Assembly: GCA_049325275.1 (NCBI GenBank)
Contig: JBMOLU010000031.1
Location: 1-64,000, forward strand
DNA length: 64,000 nt
Reading direction: 5' to 3'
From: CAIQJJ01 sp049325275
Lineage (GTDB): Bacteria > Chloroflexota > Anaerolineae > Anaerolineales > UBA4823
Below the pieces are notes generated by a model that saw only the letters and a list, made by a program, of their open reading frames with translations, had not been told where the DNA came from and searched no databases. Positions 44,471 to 52,264 of this stretch are shown one piece after another. Position 1 is the first letter of the stretch, and every line of letters begins with the position of its first letter. A program made the position numbers and the translations under genes.

Positions 44471-46756
44471 ATGACCGATACATATTTTGGCCGCTATGAA
44501 ATGAGAGCCGAGTTGGGGCGTGGCGGTATGGCCACAGTTTTTCATGCGTACGATCCCCGCTTCGAGAGGGAAGTGGCCATTAAAGTACTGCCGCGCGAGT
44601 TCCTGCACGATCCGCAGTTTCGGGCGCGCTTCGAGCGCGAGGCGAAAACGATTGCCTTGTTGGAGCATCCCGCTATCGTGCCTGTGTACGATTTCGGCGA
44701 GCAGGACGGCCAGCCGTATATCGTCATGCGTTATATGTCCGGCGGTTCGCTGGCCGAGCGCCTGGCAAGGGGGCCTTTATCTTTAGCCGACGTTTCGCAA
44801 ATCGTTTCCCGCCTGGCGCCTGCCCTGGACGCAGCCCATGCAAAAGGTATCGTGCACCGCGACTTGAAACCGGGGAACATCCTCTTCGATCAATACGGCC
44901 TGGCGTATGTTTCCGATTTTGGTATTGCCCGCCTTTCGCAGTCAACGGGTTCTACCCTGACGGGGACGGCCATCCTGGGAACGCCGGCTTACATGAGTCC
45001 CGAGCAAGTACAAGGGGATAAAGAAATCGACGGACGGAGTGACGTTTACGCCCTGGGCGTGATGCTCTTCCAGATGTTGACCGGCAGCATGCCTTACCGT
45101 GCCGACACGCCGGCAAAGGTAATGATGATGCATCTGCTCGAGCCGGTGCCGCATGTCAGCAACGTCAAGGCCGAACTGGCCGAGGCTTTTGACGATATTA
45201 CCGATAAAGCTCTGGCCAAAAACCCTGACGAGCGTTACCAAACGGCTAACCAACTGGCCATCGATGTGGAAGACGCCGTATACAATGCCCAGATCGATGC
45301 CGAAGCCCTTGCCGCCGGCGATTCGGCGCCCACACGGATCGCCGCCAGTCCGACCCGCGTTTCTCGCCCGCCGACGGGCGCCCGCCGGCCGCCGACCAGG
45401 CCTTTGCCCGAAAAGGCGGCGGAAGGCGCCAAGACGGTTGCCCTGCCAGCCCGTAGCGGCTGGCCTTTGGGTGTGATTGTTGCTGTGACACTGGCCGTTC
45501 TAGGAATGGTCGGTGTGCTGATCCTGGGCGCTTTCCTGGTGGTACCGCGCCTCATCGCCACGCGTAGCACGCAGACGCCCGCACTTACCGGCGTCCCGGT
45601 TGCGGCAACGCCCGTGGCGCTCCTCTCGACAGCGACGCCGCTTCCGGCGACGGATACGCTCGTGCCTACTCTGGAACCTTCTCCGACGCTCTTGCCTTCG
45701 GATACGCCGCAGCCTACCGCCGTTCCCACCGGCACACCCCTGCCGACCGATACCCCACTTCCAACCGAAACACTCCCGCCGCCGGTGCCTGCACTCGGCG
45801 GCGCCGACAAACTGGCCCTGCTCGATGGCGACAACAACCTGTGGATCATGAACGTGGACGGCAGCGAACCGAAAAAGTTGACGACGGACGGTACCTCCAA
45901 GGATAACTTGCAGTGGTCGCCCGATGGGCAAAGCGTCGTTTATATCAGCGGCAACTGTGCCAAGGTGATCGGCATCGAAACGGAACGTATCGACGACATC
46001 GCCTGCTTTGATGCCGCCGATCCTAACGTGCTCAACACATTCCAGATTTCCCCCGATGGAGCCTGGGTGGCGGTCACTTTCTATCACCAGTTGTTTGTCG
46101 TCCCCTATGACTCCGAGCAACTGGCTACCACGCGCCGCCTGAGCGACCTGAAAGCCAATGCAGTCTGCGGCAAGCTATCCCCTTATGTTTCCAGCACCGG
46201 TACACCCATGGGCATCGAATGGGTGCAGTGGGGCCAGGATATGCAGTCGATCTCGGTGATTGTCAAAGGTGTGGAGCAGGGCCGGCAGGTGGATTTGATC
46301 GAGATCCTGGATATTTCCAACTGCGGTGTCGCCCTTCAGCGGCTCGATCTTTTCCCGGCAACACGCTTCCAGGTTTCGAACTACCAAGACAACCCGTATT
46401 TCGAGAACTTTACCTGGGATGGCGAGTTCCTTTTCTCTTTTGTGGGCGGCGCGCTGCGAAACGGCGGATTTGCCGACCTCTATCTCTACAACACCCAGAC
46501 CCACAAGGGCCAAAAGATAAACCCGATTGGCAGCGGCGCCTGCTGCTATCGCGATCCGAGTTGGAGTCCCGATGGGCGCTACCTGATGGTGATGTTTCAG
46601 GATATCACGCTGGGACTTGAAAACGTCACGCAGCTTTATTTCATTCAATACGGCACGATTGGCACAGGCGCGACCTATACGCCCATTGACTTGCCCGATG
46701 GCTTTTTCTCGAATCGAAGAGACCAGCCGCACCCGGCGCTCCGCCCGGCCCGCTGA
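44471..46756 (+). CDS. PknB-like Ser/Thr protein kinase with external beta-propeller
   Basis: This 761-residue membrane kinase has an N-terminal kinase domain (about 8-270) with GRGGMATVF glycine loop, Lys38 in VAIKVLP, HRDLKPGN (Asp131), DFG (Asp149) and the activation-segment GTPAYMSPEQ. A basic/Pro linker (about 290-330), one membrane helix (about 336-362) and a Thr/Pro/Leu-rich external linker (about 368-445) follow. The C-terminal external domain (about 450-750) has TolB/PD40-type propeller repeats: LWIMNVDGSEPKKLTTDG, LQWSPDGQSVVYIS and PSWSPDGRYLMVMF. It probably senses an external ligand and phosphorylates cytoplasmic proteins. The gene is convergent with the ADP-forming synthetase, 16 bp away. 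Confidence 0.93.
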   Translation: MTDTYFGRYEMRAELGRGGMATVFHAYDPRFEREVAIKVLPREFLHDPQFRARFEREAKTIALLEHPAIVPVYDFGEQDGQPYIVMRYMSGGSLAERLARGPLSLADVSQIVSRLAPALDAAHAKGIVHRDLKPGNILFDQYGLAYVSDFGIARLSQSTGSTLTGTAILGTPAYMSPEQVQGDKEIDGRSDVYALGVMLFQMLTGSMPYRADTPAKVMMMHLLEPVPHVSNVKAELAEAFDDITDKALAKNPDERYQTANQLAIDVEDAVYNAQIDAEALAAGDSAPTRIAASPTRVSRPPTGARRPPTRPLPEKAAEGAKTVALPARSGWPLGVIVAVTLAVLGMVGVLILGAFLVVPRLIATRSTQTPALTGVPVAATPVALLSTATPLPATDTLVPTLEPSPTLLPSDTPQPTAVPTGTPLPTDTPLPTETLPPPVPALGGADKLALLDGDNNLWIMNVDGSEPKKLTTDGTSKDNLQWSPDGQSVVYISGNCAKVIGIETERIDDIACFDAADPNVLNTFQISPDGAWVAVTFYHQLFVVPYDSEQLATTRRLSDLKANAVCGKLSPYVSSTGTPMGIEWVQWGQDMQSISVIVKGVEQGRQVDLIEILDISNCGVALQRLDLFPATRFQVSNYQDNPYFENFTWDGEFLFSFVGGALRNGGFADLYLYNTQTHKGQKINPIGSGACCYRDPSWSPDGRYLMVMFQDITLGLENVTQLYFIQYGTIGTGATYTPIDLPDGFFSNRRDQPHPALRPAR

Positions 46757-46772
46757 AGGGGTGTTGTAACCT

Positions 46773-48872
46773 TCAGGTTTCCCGAATGATCAGGCGCATA
46801 TCCAGCGCTATCGCGCCTTGCCCTTGGGGATAAACCATCAAGGGGTTAATGTCCAGTTCGTTGACTTCAGGGAAATCCTGCACCAATTGGCCGATTTTCA
46901 AGAGCGTATCGACGATGGCCGTTTTGTCGACGGGGGGTTGACCGCGTACGCCGTCCAGCAGCGAACGTGCCCGGATTTCACCGAGCATCTCCTCCGCTTC
47001 ACGGCGGGAGAAAGGCGCCACGCGGAAGGTGACGTCTTTCAGGGTTTCGACATAGATGCCACCCAGCCCAAAGGTTACCAGAGGCCCAAACTGCGGGTCG
47101 CGATTCATCCCGACCAAAACTTCCAGGCCGCCTGCTGGGACCATCTCTTGCACCAGGCAGCCCCAAATGCGTGCTCCCGGCATGTAGCGCTGGGCGCGGT
47201 AGACGATCAATTCGAAGGCATCGCGCACTTCGCCCGGGGTGCGCAACCCCACCTTGACGCCGCCCACGTCCGTTTTGTGCAAAATATCCGGCGAGGCAAT
47301 CTTGAGCACCACCGGGAAGCCGACTTCGTGCGCAATCTCGATGGCCCTTTCGGGCGTTTCGGCGACTTCAGAACGCGGAATGCGCATTCCGTAGGCTTGC
47401 ATTACGTCGCGGGCTTCTGCATCGCCGATCGACAGCCGGTCTTCGGCGCGTACCTGTTCGATCACACGCTGAACGGCATCCCGGTCAGCCTCCAGGGTGG
47501 TAAATTCGGGGAGCGGGCGTTCCTGTATCTGGCGATAGTCGGCCATTGCCCGGAAGGCGCACGCCGCGCGTTCGGGAAACGGGTAGTTGGGGATGCCGTG
47601 TTCGGTAAGGATGTTGATCCCTGCCCGCATTTGCGCTTCGCCCATGAAGCAGGCCAGGATCGGTTTTTCGGACTTGTGCGCAGCGACAGCCTCAGCCGTC
47701 GCAGACACTTCCGTCATCGCCTGGGGGGTCAGCATGACCAGCAAGCCGTCCACGTTGGGATCGGCGGCTACGGTTTCAAGGGCGAAACGGTAACGCTCGG
47801 CGCGTGCGTCGCCAAGCACATCCACCGGATTGGCGGCGCTGGCTGCGTCGGGCAGCGCTTGCAGCAGCGCCTGCGTGGTCTCGGGTTCGAAGCGTGCCAA
47901 AGCCAGGCCGGAACGCTCGATCGCATCGGTCGCCAGAATGCCTGGGCCGCCGGCATTGGTAATAATGGCAATTCGGTCGCCTTTGAGAAGCGGTTGGTAG
48001 CCAAGCGCCAGCGACATATCGAACAGGGCCTCCATCGTATCGGCGCGCAAGATGCCTGCCTGGCGAAACGCAGCGATGTAAGCCTGCTCCGAGCCGGCCA
48101 GGGAACCGGTGTGCGAGGATACCGCCCGTGAACCCGACTGGGTAACGCCCGATTTGATCGCCACCACCGGCTTCTTGCGCGTCACCTGACGTGCCGTACG
48201 GATAAACGCCTGACCATTGGTGATGCCTTCGTTATAGACCATAATGACGCGCGTTTGTTCGTCGTGAGCCCAGGCTTCCAGGAGTTCGATTTCACCGATA
48301 TCGGCTTTGTTGCCCAGGCTGACGAACTTCGAAAGCCCCAGTTGTCCGGCCAGCGCCATATCGAGCACGGCGGTTCCCAGCGCGCCAGATTGCGACATGA
48401 AAGCCATCGGCCCGTCCGGCGGCGTGCCGGCTGCGAACGATGCGTTGAGAGGGGTGTGGGTGTCGATCACACCCAGGCAGTTAGGGCCGATCAGGCGGAT
48501 GCCGTACTGGTGGGCGATCTCGATCAGTTCCATCTCGCGTTCCAGGCCTTCACGCCCGGCTTCACGGAAGCCGGCGCTGATCACCACCACGGCGGGGATG
48601 CCCTTCTTGCCGCACGTGCGCAGGGCCTCGGGAACGTGCAGGTAAGGGATTACGATGACGGCCAGTTCGATCGGGCCGGGAACGTCCAGGACCGACGGGT
48701 AGGTGGCCTGCCCGAGGATCTCGGTACTGCCCGGGTTGACAGGGTACAGTTTGCCTTCTTTTGTGTAGCCACAGTCAATCAGATTCTTGACCACTGCGTG
48801 ACCTAATTTACCAGGGGTGGCCGATGCGCCGATCACGGCAAGCGATTTTGGTGCGAAGAATAGGTTGATCAT
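46773..48872 (-). CDS. ADP-forming acyl-CoA synthetase (acetate-CoA ligase family), fused subunits
   Basis: This 699-residue enzyme joins both subunits of the ADP-forming synthetase family. It has a CoA-binding Rossmann domain (about 5-130) with SLAVIGASATPGKLGH and RLIGPNCLGV, and succinyl-CoA-ligase-like domains (about 145-455) with the phospho-His segment SSHTGSLAG. A C-terminal ATP-grasp domain (about 475-695) has GFPVVLKIASPDILHKTDVGG and GLGGIYVE. It interconverts acyl-CoA + ADP + Pi and acid + ATP; some relatives are instead protein acetyltransferases but those carry a GNAT domain, absent here. It lies 3 nt after the small exported-protein gene on the same strand. Confidence 0.92.
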   Translation of the reverse strand: MINLFFAPKSLAVIGASATPGKLGHAVVKNLIDCGYTKEGKLYPVNPGSTEILGQATYPSVLDVPGPIELAVIVIPYLHVPEALRTCGKKGIPAVVVISAGFREAGREGLEREMELIEIAHQYGIRLIGPNCLGVIDTHTPLNASFAAGTPPDGPMAFMSQSGALGTAVLDMALAGQLGLSKFVSLGNKADIGEIELLEAWAHDEQTRVIMVYNEGITNGQAFIRTARQVTRKKPVVAIKSGVTQSGSRAVSSHTGSLAGSEQAYIAAFRQAGILRADTMEALFDMSLALGYQPLLKGDRIAIITNAGGPGILATDAIERSGLALARFEPETTQALLQALPDAASAANPVDVLGDARAERYRFALETVAADPNVDGLLVMLTPQAMTEVSATAEAVAAHKSEKPILACFMGEAQMRAGINILTEHGIPNYPFPERAACAFRAMADYRQIQERPLPEFTTLEADRDAVQRVIEQVRAEDRLSIGDAEARDVMQAYGMRIPRSEVAETPERAIEIAHEVGFPVVLKIASPDILHKTDVGGVKVGLRTPGEVRDAFELIVYRAQRYMPGARIWGCLVQEMVPAGGLEVLVGMNRDPQFGPLVTFGLGGIYVETLKDVTFRVAPFSRREAEEMLGEIRARSLLDGVRGQPPVDKTAIVDTLLKIGQLVQDFPEVNELDINPLMVYPQGQGAIALDMRLIIRET

Positions 48873-48875
48873 CGT

Positions 48876-49466
48876 TTATTGGGTTTCAATGGTGATGACG
48901 ACTTGTGTGGCGCTGCCCTGGTGATTGCAGACGACATTGGCCCGGCGGCCCGGTTTTTCGAACTGCAAAATCGTGGCGTCTTCGGTGATGATTTTCTGGC
49001 CGTAAGTTTGCCATCCGTTCGCCGGCATTTGCGCCTCGTAAAAGGCAGCCACTTCTTCGGCCGGCATCGTTACCGTGTACGAGACGAAAACATTCGATGA
49101 GACCAAATCGCGAGCTTTGTCCCCACCGGCCAGCGGAATATCTTCCGGGACTTTGCCAAGCCCATATCCGGAAGAAAGGCTATCGGCCGTTTGCATCATC
49201 TCTGGCCCTTGCTCGGTGGCAAAGTACCTGGCCGTGGCGATCAACGGGGCGTAGTCGGTGGCAAACGCCTGGGCGGTTTTGAGCAAGCTGGGGGCCAGAG
49301 TTGCAAAGGCTTGCGCCGTGGCCAGGTAGCTCTTGCCTTGATCGACCGCGCTTTGCGCGGTTTGCTTTACGCTGTCCACCTGTTCGCCGATTCCGGCCAG
49401 GCAGGCCATACTGAAGGCCAGCGCCAGGCAGATCAGCCAGATGCTGCGGTAAACGTTTTTGGGCAT
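48876..49466 (-). CDS. Small exported protein, possible lipoprotein
   Basis: This 196-residue protein has an N-terminal hydrophobic signal (about 8-24) ending SMAC, a weak lipobox. A helical middle (about 30-95) with repeated TAQAFAT units follows (SYLATAQAFATLAPSLLKTAQAFATD-like periodicity). The C-terminal domain (about 115-196) has VSYTVTMPAEEVAAFYEAQM and ANGWQ, a pattern common in small alpha/beta export domains of unknown role. AGGAGG lies 5 nt before ATG 49466. The acyl-CoA synthetase gene starts 3 nt after its stop, so they are one transcript, though a functional link is not obvious. A palindromic dimer lies just upstream. Confidence 0.75.
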   Translation of the reverse strand: MPKNVYRSIWLICLALAFSMACLAGIGEQVDSVKQTAQSAVDQGKSYLATAQAFATLAPSLLKTAQAFATDYAPLIATARYFATEQGPEMMQTADSLSSGYGLGKVPEDIPLAGGDKARDLVSSNVFVSYTVTMPAEEVAAFYEAQMPANGWQTYGQKIITEDATILQFEKPGRRANVVCNHQGSATQVVITIETQ

Positions 49467-49486
49467 GTCGACCTCCTGTTTGAAAG

Positions 49487-49563
49487 CCTAACCCATACAC
49501 TCCGTGCAGAAAAAGCACAGGATTAAGAGCAGGGTTAGGAGCGTGCTGCTTTATGCGGGTTAG
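49487..49563 (-). repeat. Palindromic element, locus 2 copy a
   Basis: This full-length 77-bp copy lies in the opposite orientation to loci 1 and 3. The ends are CCTAACCC and GGGTTAG; the internal hairpin is GTGC-loop-GCAC. It lies upstream of the small exported-protein gene and downstream of the HEAT gene. Confidence 0.85.
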
Positions 49564-49566
49564 TGC

Positions 49567-49618
49567 TTAACCCATACACCCATGCAGAAAAAGCACAGGA
49601 TTAAGAGCAGGGTTAGGA
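49567..49618 (-). repeat. Palindromic element, locus 2 copy b (truncated)
   Basis: It starts exactly 80 bp after copy a, keeps the hairpin half and stops after AGGGTTAGG, lacking the CATAAAGC end. Confidence 0.78.
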
Positions 49619-49735
49619 TGTGCGTGTGGGGACTGCGCACATGCCAACGAGGTGCCGTGGCACGAAACGCCTGCGACACCGAACGCGAGGCTTTTCGAGA
49701 GCAGGGAAGATTTTACCCGATTTTGGGAGGCTTGG

Positions 49736-49804
49736 GTGCCAACGCCGCAGGTGCGTTGGTGCCAACGCCGCAGGTGCGTTGGTGTCAACGCCGCAGGCGC
49801 GTTA
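49736..49804. repeat. Three tandem 23-bp repeats at the 3' end of the HEAT gene
   Basis: Units start at 49736, 49759 and 49782. Copies 1 and 2 are identical; copy 3 has three changes seen. Each can fold as CAACGC-CGCAGGT-GCGTTG. Copy 3 contains the last codons and the stop of the HEAT gene: GTGTCAACG supplies TGA, where copies 1 and 2 read GTGCCAACG and would code Trp. Confidence 0.88.
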
Positions 49805-51749
49805 ATGCCCGGATGGCTTGGGTGGCTACTGCACGATCGGCCAGCATATCGTGAGAGAGCAGCATATAAATCAGGCGGGCGTCTTCAATGTAGTTGCAGC
49901 GCGCCAGGGCTTCAGCAGCTAACAGGCGATGCGCTCCGGTATAGCCACTACCCTCGCCGATTTGCTGTAAGAGCAGCCTGGCGCCAGGTTCGCCGTCTTG
50001 CAAGGCATGGCATGCCGCCTGGATGCGCTCGCCGGGTTGCAAAGCGGTTTGAGATGCAATTTCCAACCATAAACATGCCGAAACATTGCGGTCCAGGTGA
50101 CGCAGGAATTCGACCGCTCGCAAGCGTACTGTCAAATCGTGACCCGCCTGCCAGCTTTTCTGGTTTGCCAACGCAACCAGCCATTTTTGCTGGCGCAACC
50201 GGTATAAGGCAGCAACAGCCCTTTGGCGGATGTTGGGCTCTCCTTCGTATGCCAGGTGGTGGAGGAGCACGCCAGCCTCATCCCTTTCGCCCAGTGCTCC
50301 CAGCGCCGAACTGGCCAGATAACGAATATAGGCAGCGCAGTCTGAGCAACGGCTGTAGTAACGCAGGTATTCGATGGCTTTTTGCTGGTCGGCCATCAGG
50401 TTGAGTTCCTGCGGCGATGAAATCTGGCCGAGAAACCATGCGGCACGCACGAGCAGTTCGTCCGTTGCTTGTTGGTGGTTCTTTGCGGTGGTGTTCTCCA
50501 GGATCCTGTCCAGGATGGCGTAGGCTTCCCGATGGCCGTGAAACTGGCCGTACAAGGTCCGGATAGCGCTGATGCGTATCAGAGGGGTGGGGATGCAGGT
50601 ATCTTTCGCCAGCGCTTGCCATGCCCTAATTACGTACTCCCGTTTGAAATATTGGGCTTTTCGATGTGCTTTTTTGTGGTTGTTTGCATAGGTGTACGAA
50701 CTGAGGATGCGTGCGGCGGCTATTCTCAGTTTAATTGGCAAGGATGTATCCTGTGCAATCTCCAGCAGCCTGTCGCCGGTGTTTCGCAGCGCCAGGTAGT
50801 GTCCTGCAGGGATGAACTGGACCATTTTGCCGATCCACTGGATAGCTTCCAGTCGGTGAGCTTGCGGTTGCTTTACGTCACAAGCAAGCGATGAGAATAT
50901 TTCAAGAAGCAGGTGGCTCAGATTGAGCTGGCTTAGCCAGTTGAGCGTGCTGTCTACGGCCAACTGTCGTGCAATCAGGTGATGGGTCAAAACAATCGTG
51001 ACGAGGGTTTCAATGAGGCGGAGTGCTTGCCGGTTCAGATCGAAGATCGATTGCAGCGCCGAATGGGCGAAATCGAAGACGCGCGTGCCTCGTTTGATCC
51101 AACTGCGCACGCCGGCCCGGATGGCCTTGCCGAGAAGTTGCAGCACGCCGCCCAAAATGCCGGCGAGAATCACAATGACGATCAATGCCAGCAGGAAGGC
51201 AGGATAGGCCAGCTTTAGGAGCAAGCCAATCAAAGACGCCGATGGGTTGATGAGGGGCGCCAGGGGAACGTAAACGAGTTCTTGGGTTTTTTTCCCTCTT
51301 GCACGCCAGCCGGCAAAGGCTAGCAGGGTGAAGATCACAAAATAAACGAACAGGCCTCCGAAAAAGCAGGCGGTCAGCAAGTCTATCAGTTCAGTATCCA
51401 AACCCAATGTGCCCCCCGAGACAGGCGCAGCCGGTGGAAAACACCGGGGTGTAGCTTTGACGTAAGCGGGCGCGTCTGCCGGAAACTCTGGGGCGGGAGT
51501 GCATACCGTGTCACTGGTGACGGGAGGGGTGAAGGCTTTTTTCGGTGTTTTGGTGGCTGTTGGTTCGCCAGGCGTCCGTGCGTAGCTCTGTACCCACGTT
51601 GGCGTCAGCAGAAAAGCACTGACGGTTGCCAGGCAGGCCAATACCAACAGCACGTGCACACTTCGCTTGTTGTGTCCGTTTGGCGGGCCGGGTGGAAAAA
51701 TCCCCCGTTCGTCTTCTGAAGATTGTGCTGGACGATCGTAATTCACCAT
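49785..51749 (-). CDS. Membrane HEAT-repeat protein
   Basis: This 654-residue protein has an N-terminal cytoplasmic lead, a membrane helix (about 32-50) and an external Pro/Thr-rich stretch with cysteines (about 55-110). Two further membrane helices (about 123-150 and 168-205) follow, then a long alpha-helical region (about 230-654). That region has HEAT-like repeats such as HRLEAIQWIGKMVQF, LRIAAARILSSYTY, YIRYLASSALGALGE, PNIRQRAVAALYRLR and AHRLLAAEALARC. HEAT solenoids bind proteins; the partner is unknown. ATG 51749 has GGGAAAG upstream and is preferred to an in-frame start at 51773. Its 3' end is the third unit of a 23-bp tandem repeat. Confidence 0.82.
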   Translation of the reverse strand: MVNYDRPAQSSEDERGIFPPGPPNGHNKRSVHVLLVLACLATVSAFLLTPTWVQSYARTPGEPTATKTPKKAFTPPVTSDTVCTPAPEFPADAPAYVKATPRCFPPAAPVSGGTLGLDTELIDLLTACFFGGLFVYFVIFTLLAFAGWRARGKKTQELVYVPLAPLINPSASLIGLLLKLAYPAFLLALIVIVILAGILGGVLQLLGKAIRAGVRSWIKRGTRVFDFAHSALQSIFDLNRQALRLIETLVTIVLTHHLIARQLAVDSTLNWLSQLNLSHLLLEIFSSLACDVKQPQAHRLEAIQWIGKMVQFIPAGHYLALRNTGDRLLEIAQDTSLPIKLRIAAARILSSYTYANNHKKAHRKAQYFKREYVIRAWQALAKDTCIPTPLIRISAIRTLYGQFHGHREAYAILDRILENTTAKNHQQATDELLVRAAWFLGQISSPQELNLMADQQKAIEYLRYYSRCSDCAAYIRYLASSALGALGERDEAGVLLHHLAYEGEPNIRQRAVAALYRLRQQKWLVALANQKSWQAGHDLTVRLRAVEFLRHLDRNVSACLWLEIASQTALQPGERIQAACHALQDGEPGARLLLQQIGEGSGYTGAHRLLAAEALARCNYIEDARLIYMLLSHDMLADRAVATQAIRALTRLRR

Positions 51750-52264
51750 GACACTTTCCCGCAAGCACAACATTCGTATAGCTTTAAGGCTCTCTCGTTT
51801 TCAACGGGATGTTTCCCGCTAAAGGCGAAAGAGCCAACTTTAAGTGGTGTTAGCGTCATTGTACTACCTTTTGTTTTGACGCCAGCTTGCAAATCCGCTC
51901 ACTGCGCTGCAAAAGCGTTAAAACCGGTGCATTGTAACGTCTAACCCGCATAAAGCGGCACGGCCCTAACCCTGCTCTTAATTCTGTGCTTCTTCTGCAC
52001 AGAGTGTCTGGGTTAGGCCTTAACGTAGTCCTCGTGCAACTGGTGGCCGAATATTGAAAAAGTGGTTGGGCATAGTTTGCAAGGCAAGGTATTGGATGTC
52101 GGGCCTTTCGTGTTTGGACGTTTTTTGGACGCGGCATTCTTACAATGGGTCTATGGCAGAAGGCGAAATTCCTCCATTCTTCGAGCTTACAACCTCCTGG
52201 CGAAGATAACCCTTCATCCATCTATACCATCGAAATCCCCTCGTGAGGTGCAAAGGAGCTGTTT
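51750..52264. other. 515-bp intergenic region between divergent genes
   Basis: It contains a nested hairpin region (about 51788-51834, GGCTCTCTCG with CGAAAGAGCC), the palindromic element at 51941-52017, a TACAAT at 52141-52146 that could be a -10 (no well-spaced -35), and the AAAGGAG ribosome site of the giant gene. No gene is seen. Confidence 0.6.
51941..52017 (+). repeat. Palindromic element, locus 3 (single full copy)
   Basis: A 77-bp element with ends CTAACCC and GGGTTAG and internal stem CTGTGC-TTCTTCT-GCACAG. Compared with locus 1 the stem changes on both sides (C-G for T-A), keeping pairing. Confidence 0.88.

Larger units (their letters stand above)
49467..49784. other. 318-bp intergenic region dominated by repeats
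   Basis: It holds the dimer of the palindromic element (49487-49618) and two of three 23-bp repeats (from 49736). Between them, 49619-49735 has small palindromes such as GTGCCGTGGCAC but no recognisable gene; short open frames across it look fortuitous. Confidence 0.6.

Noticed and set aside
46818..48131. A 437-codon plus-strand frame opposite the acyl-CoA synthetase
   Set aside because: Shadow frame rich in His, Gln and Arg without any recognisable domain.
49619..49735. Possible small gene on either strand
   Set aside because: Open frames of about 70 codons run through the tandem repeat and have no ribosome site or composition typical of the neighbours.
49736..49804. Short repeats as a CRISPR array
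   Set aside because: The 23-bp units abut without spacers and include coding sequence; no cas genes are present.
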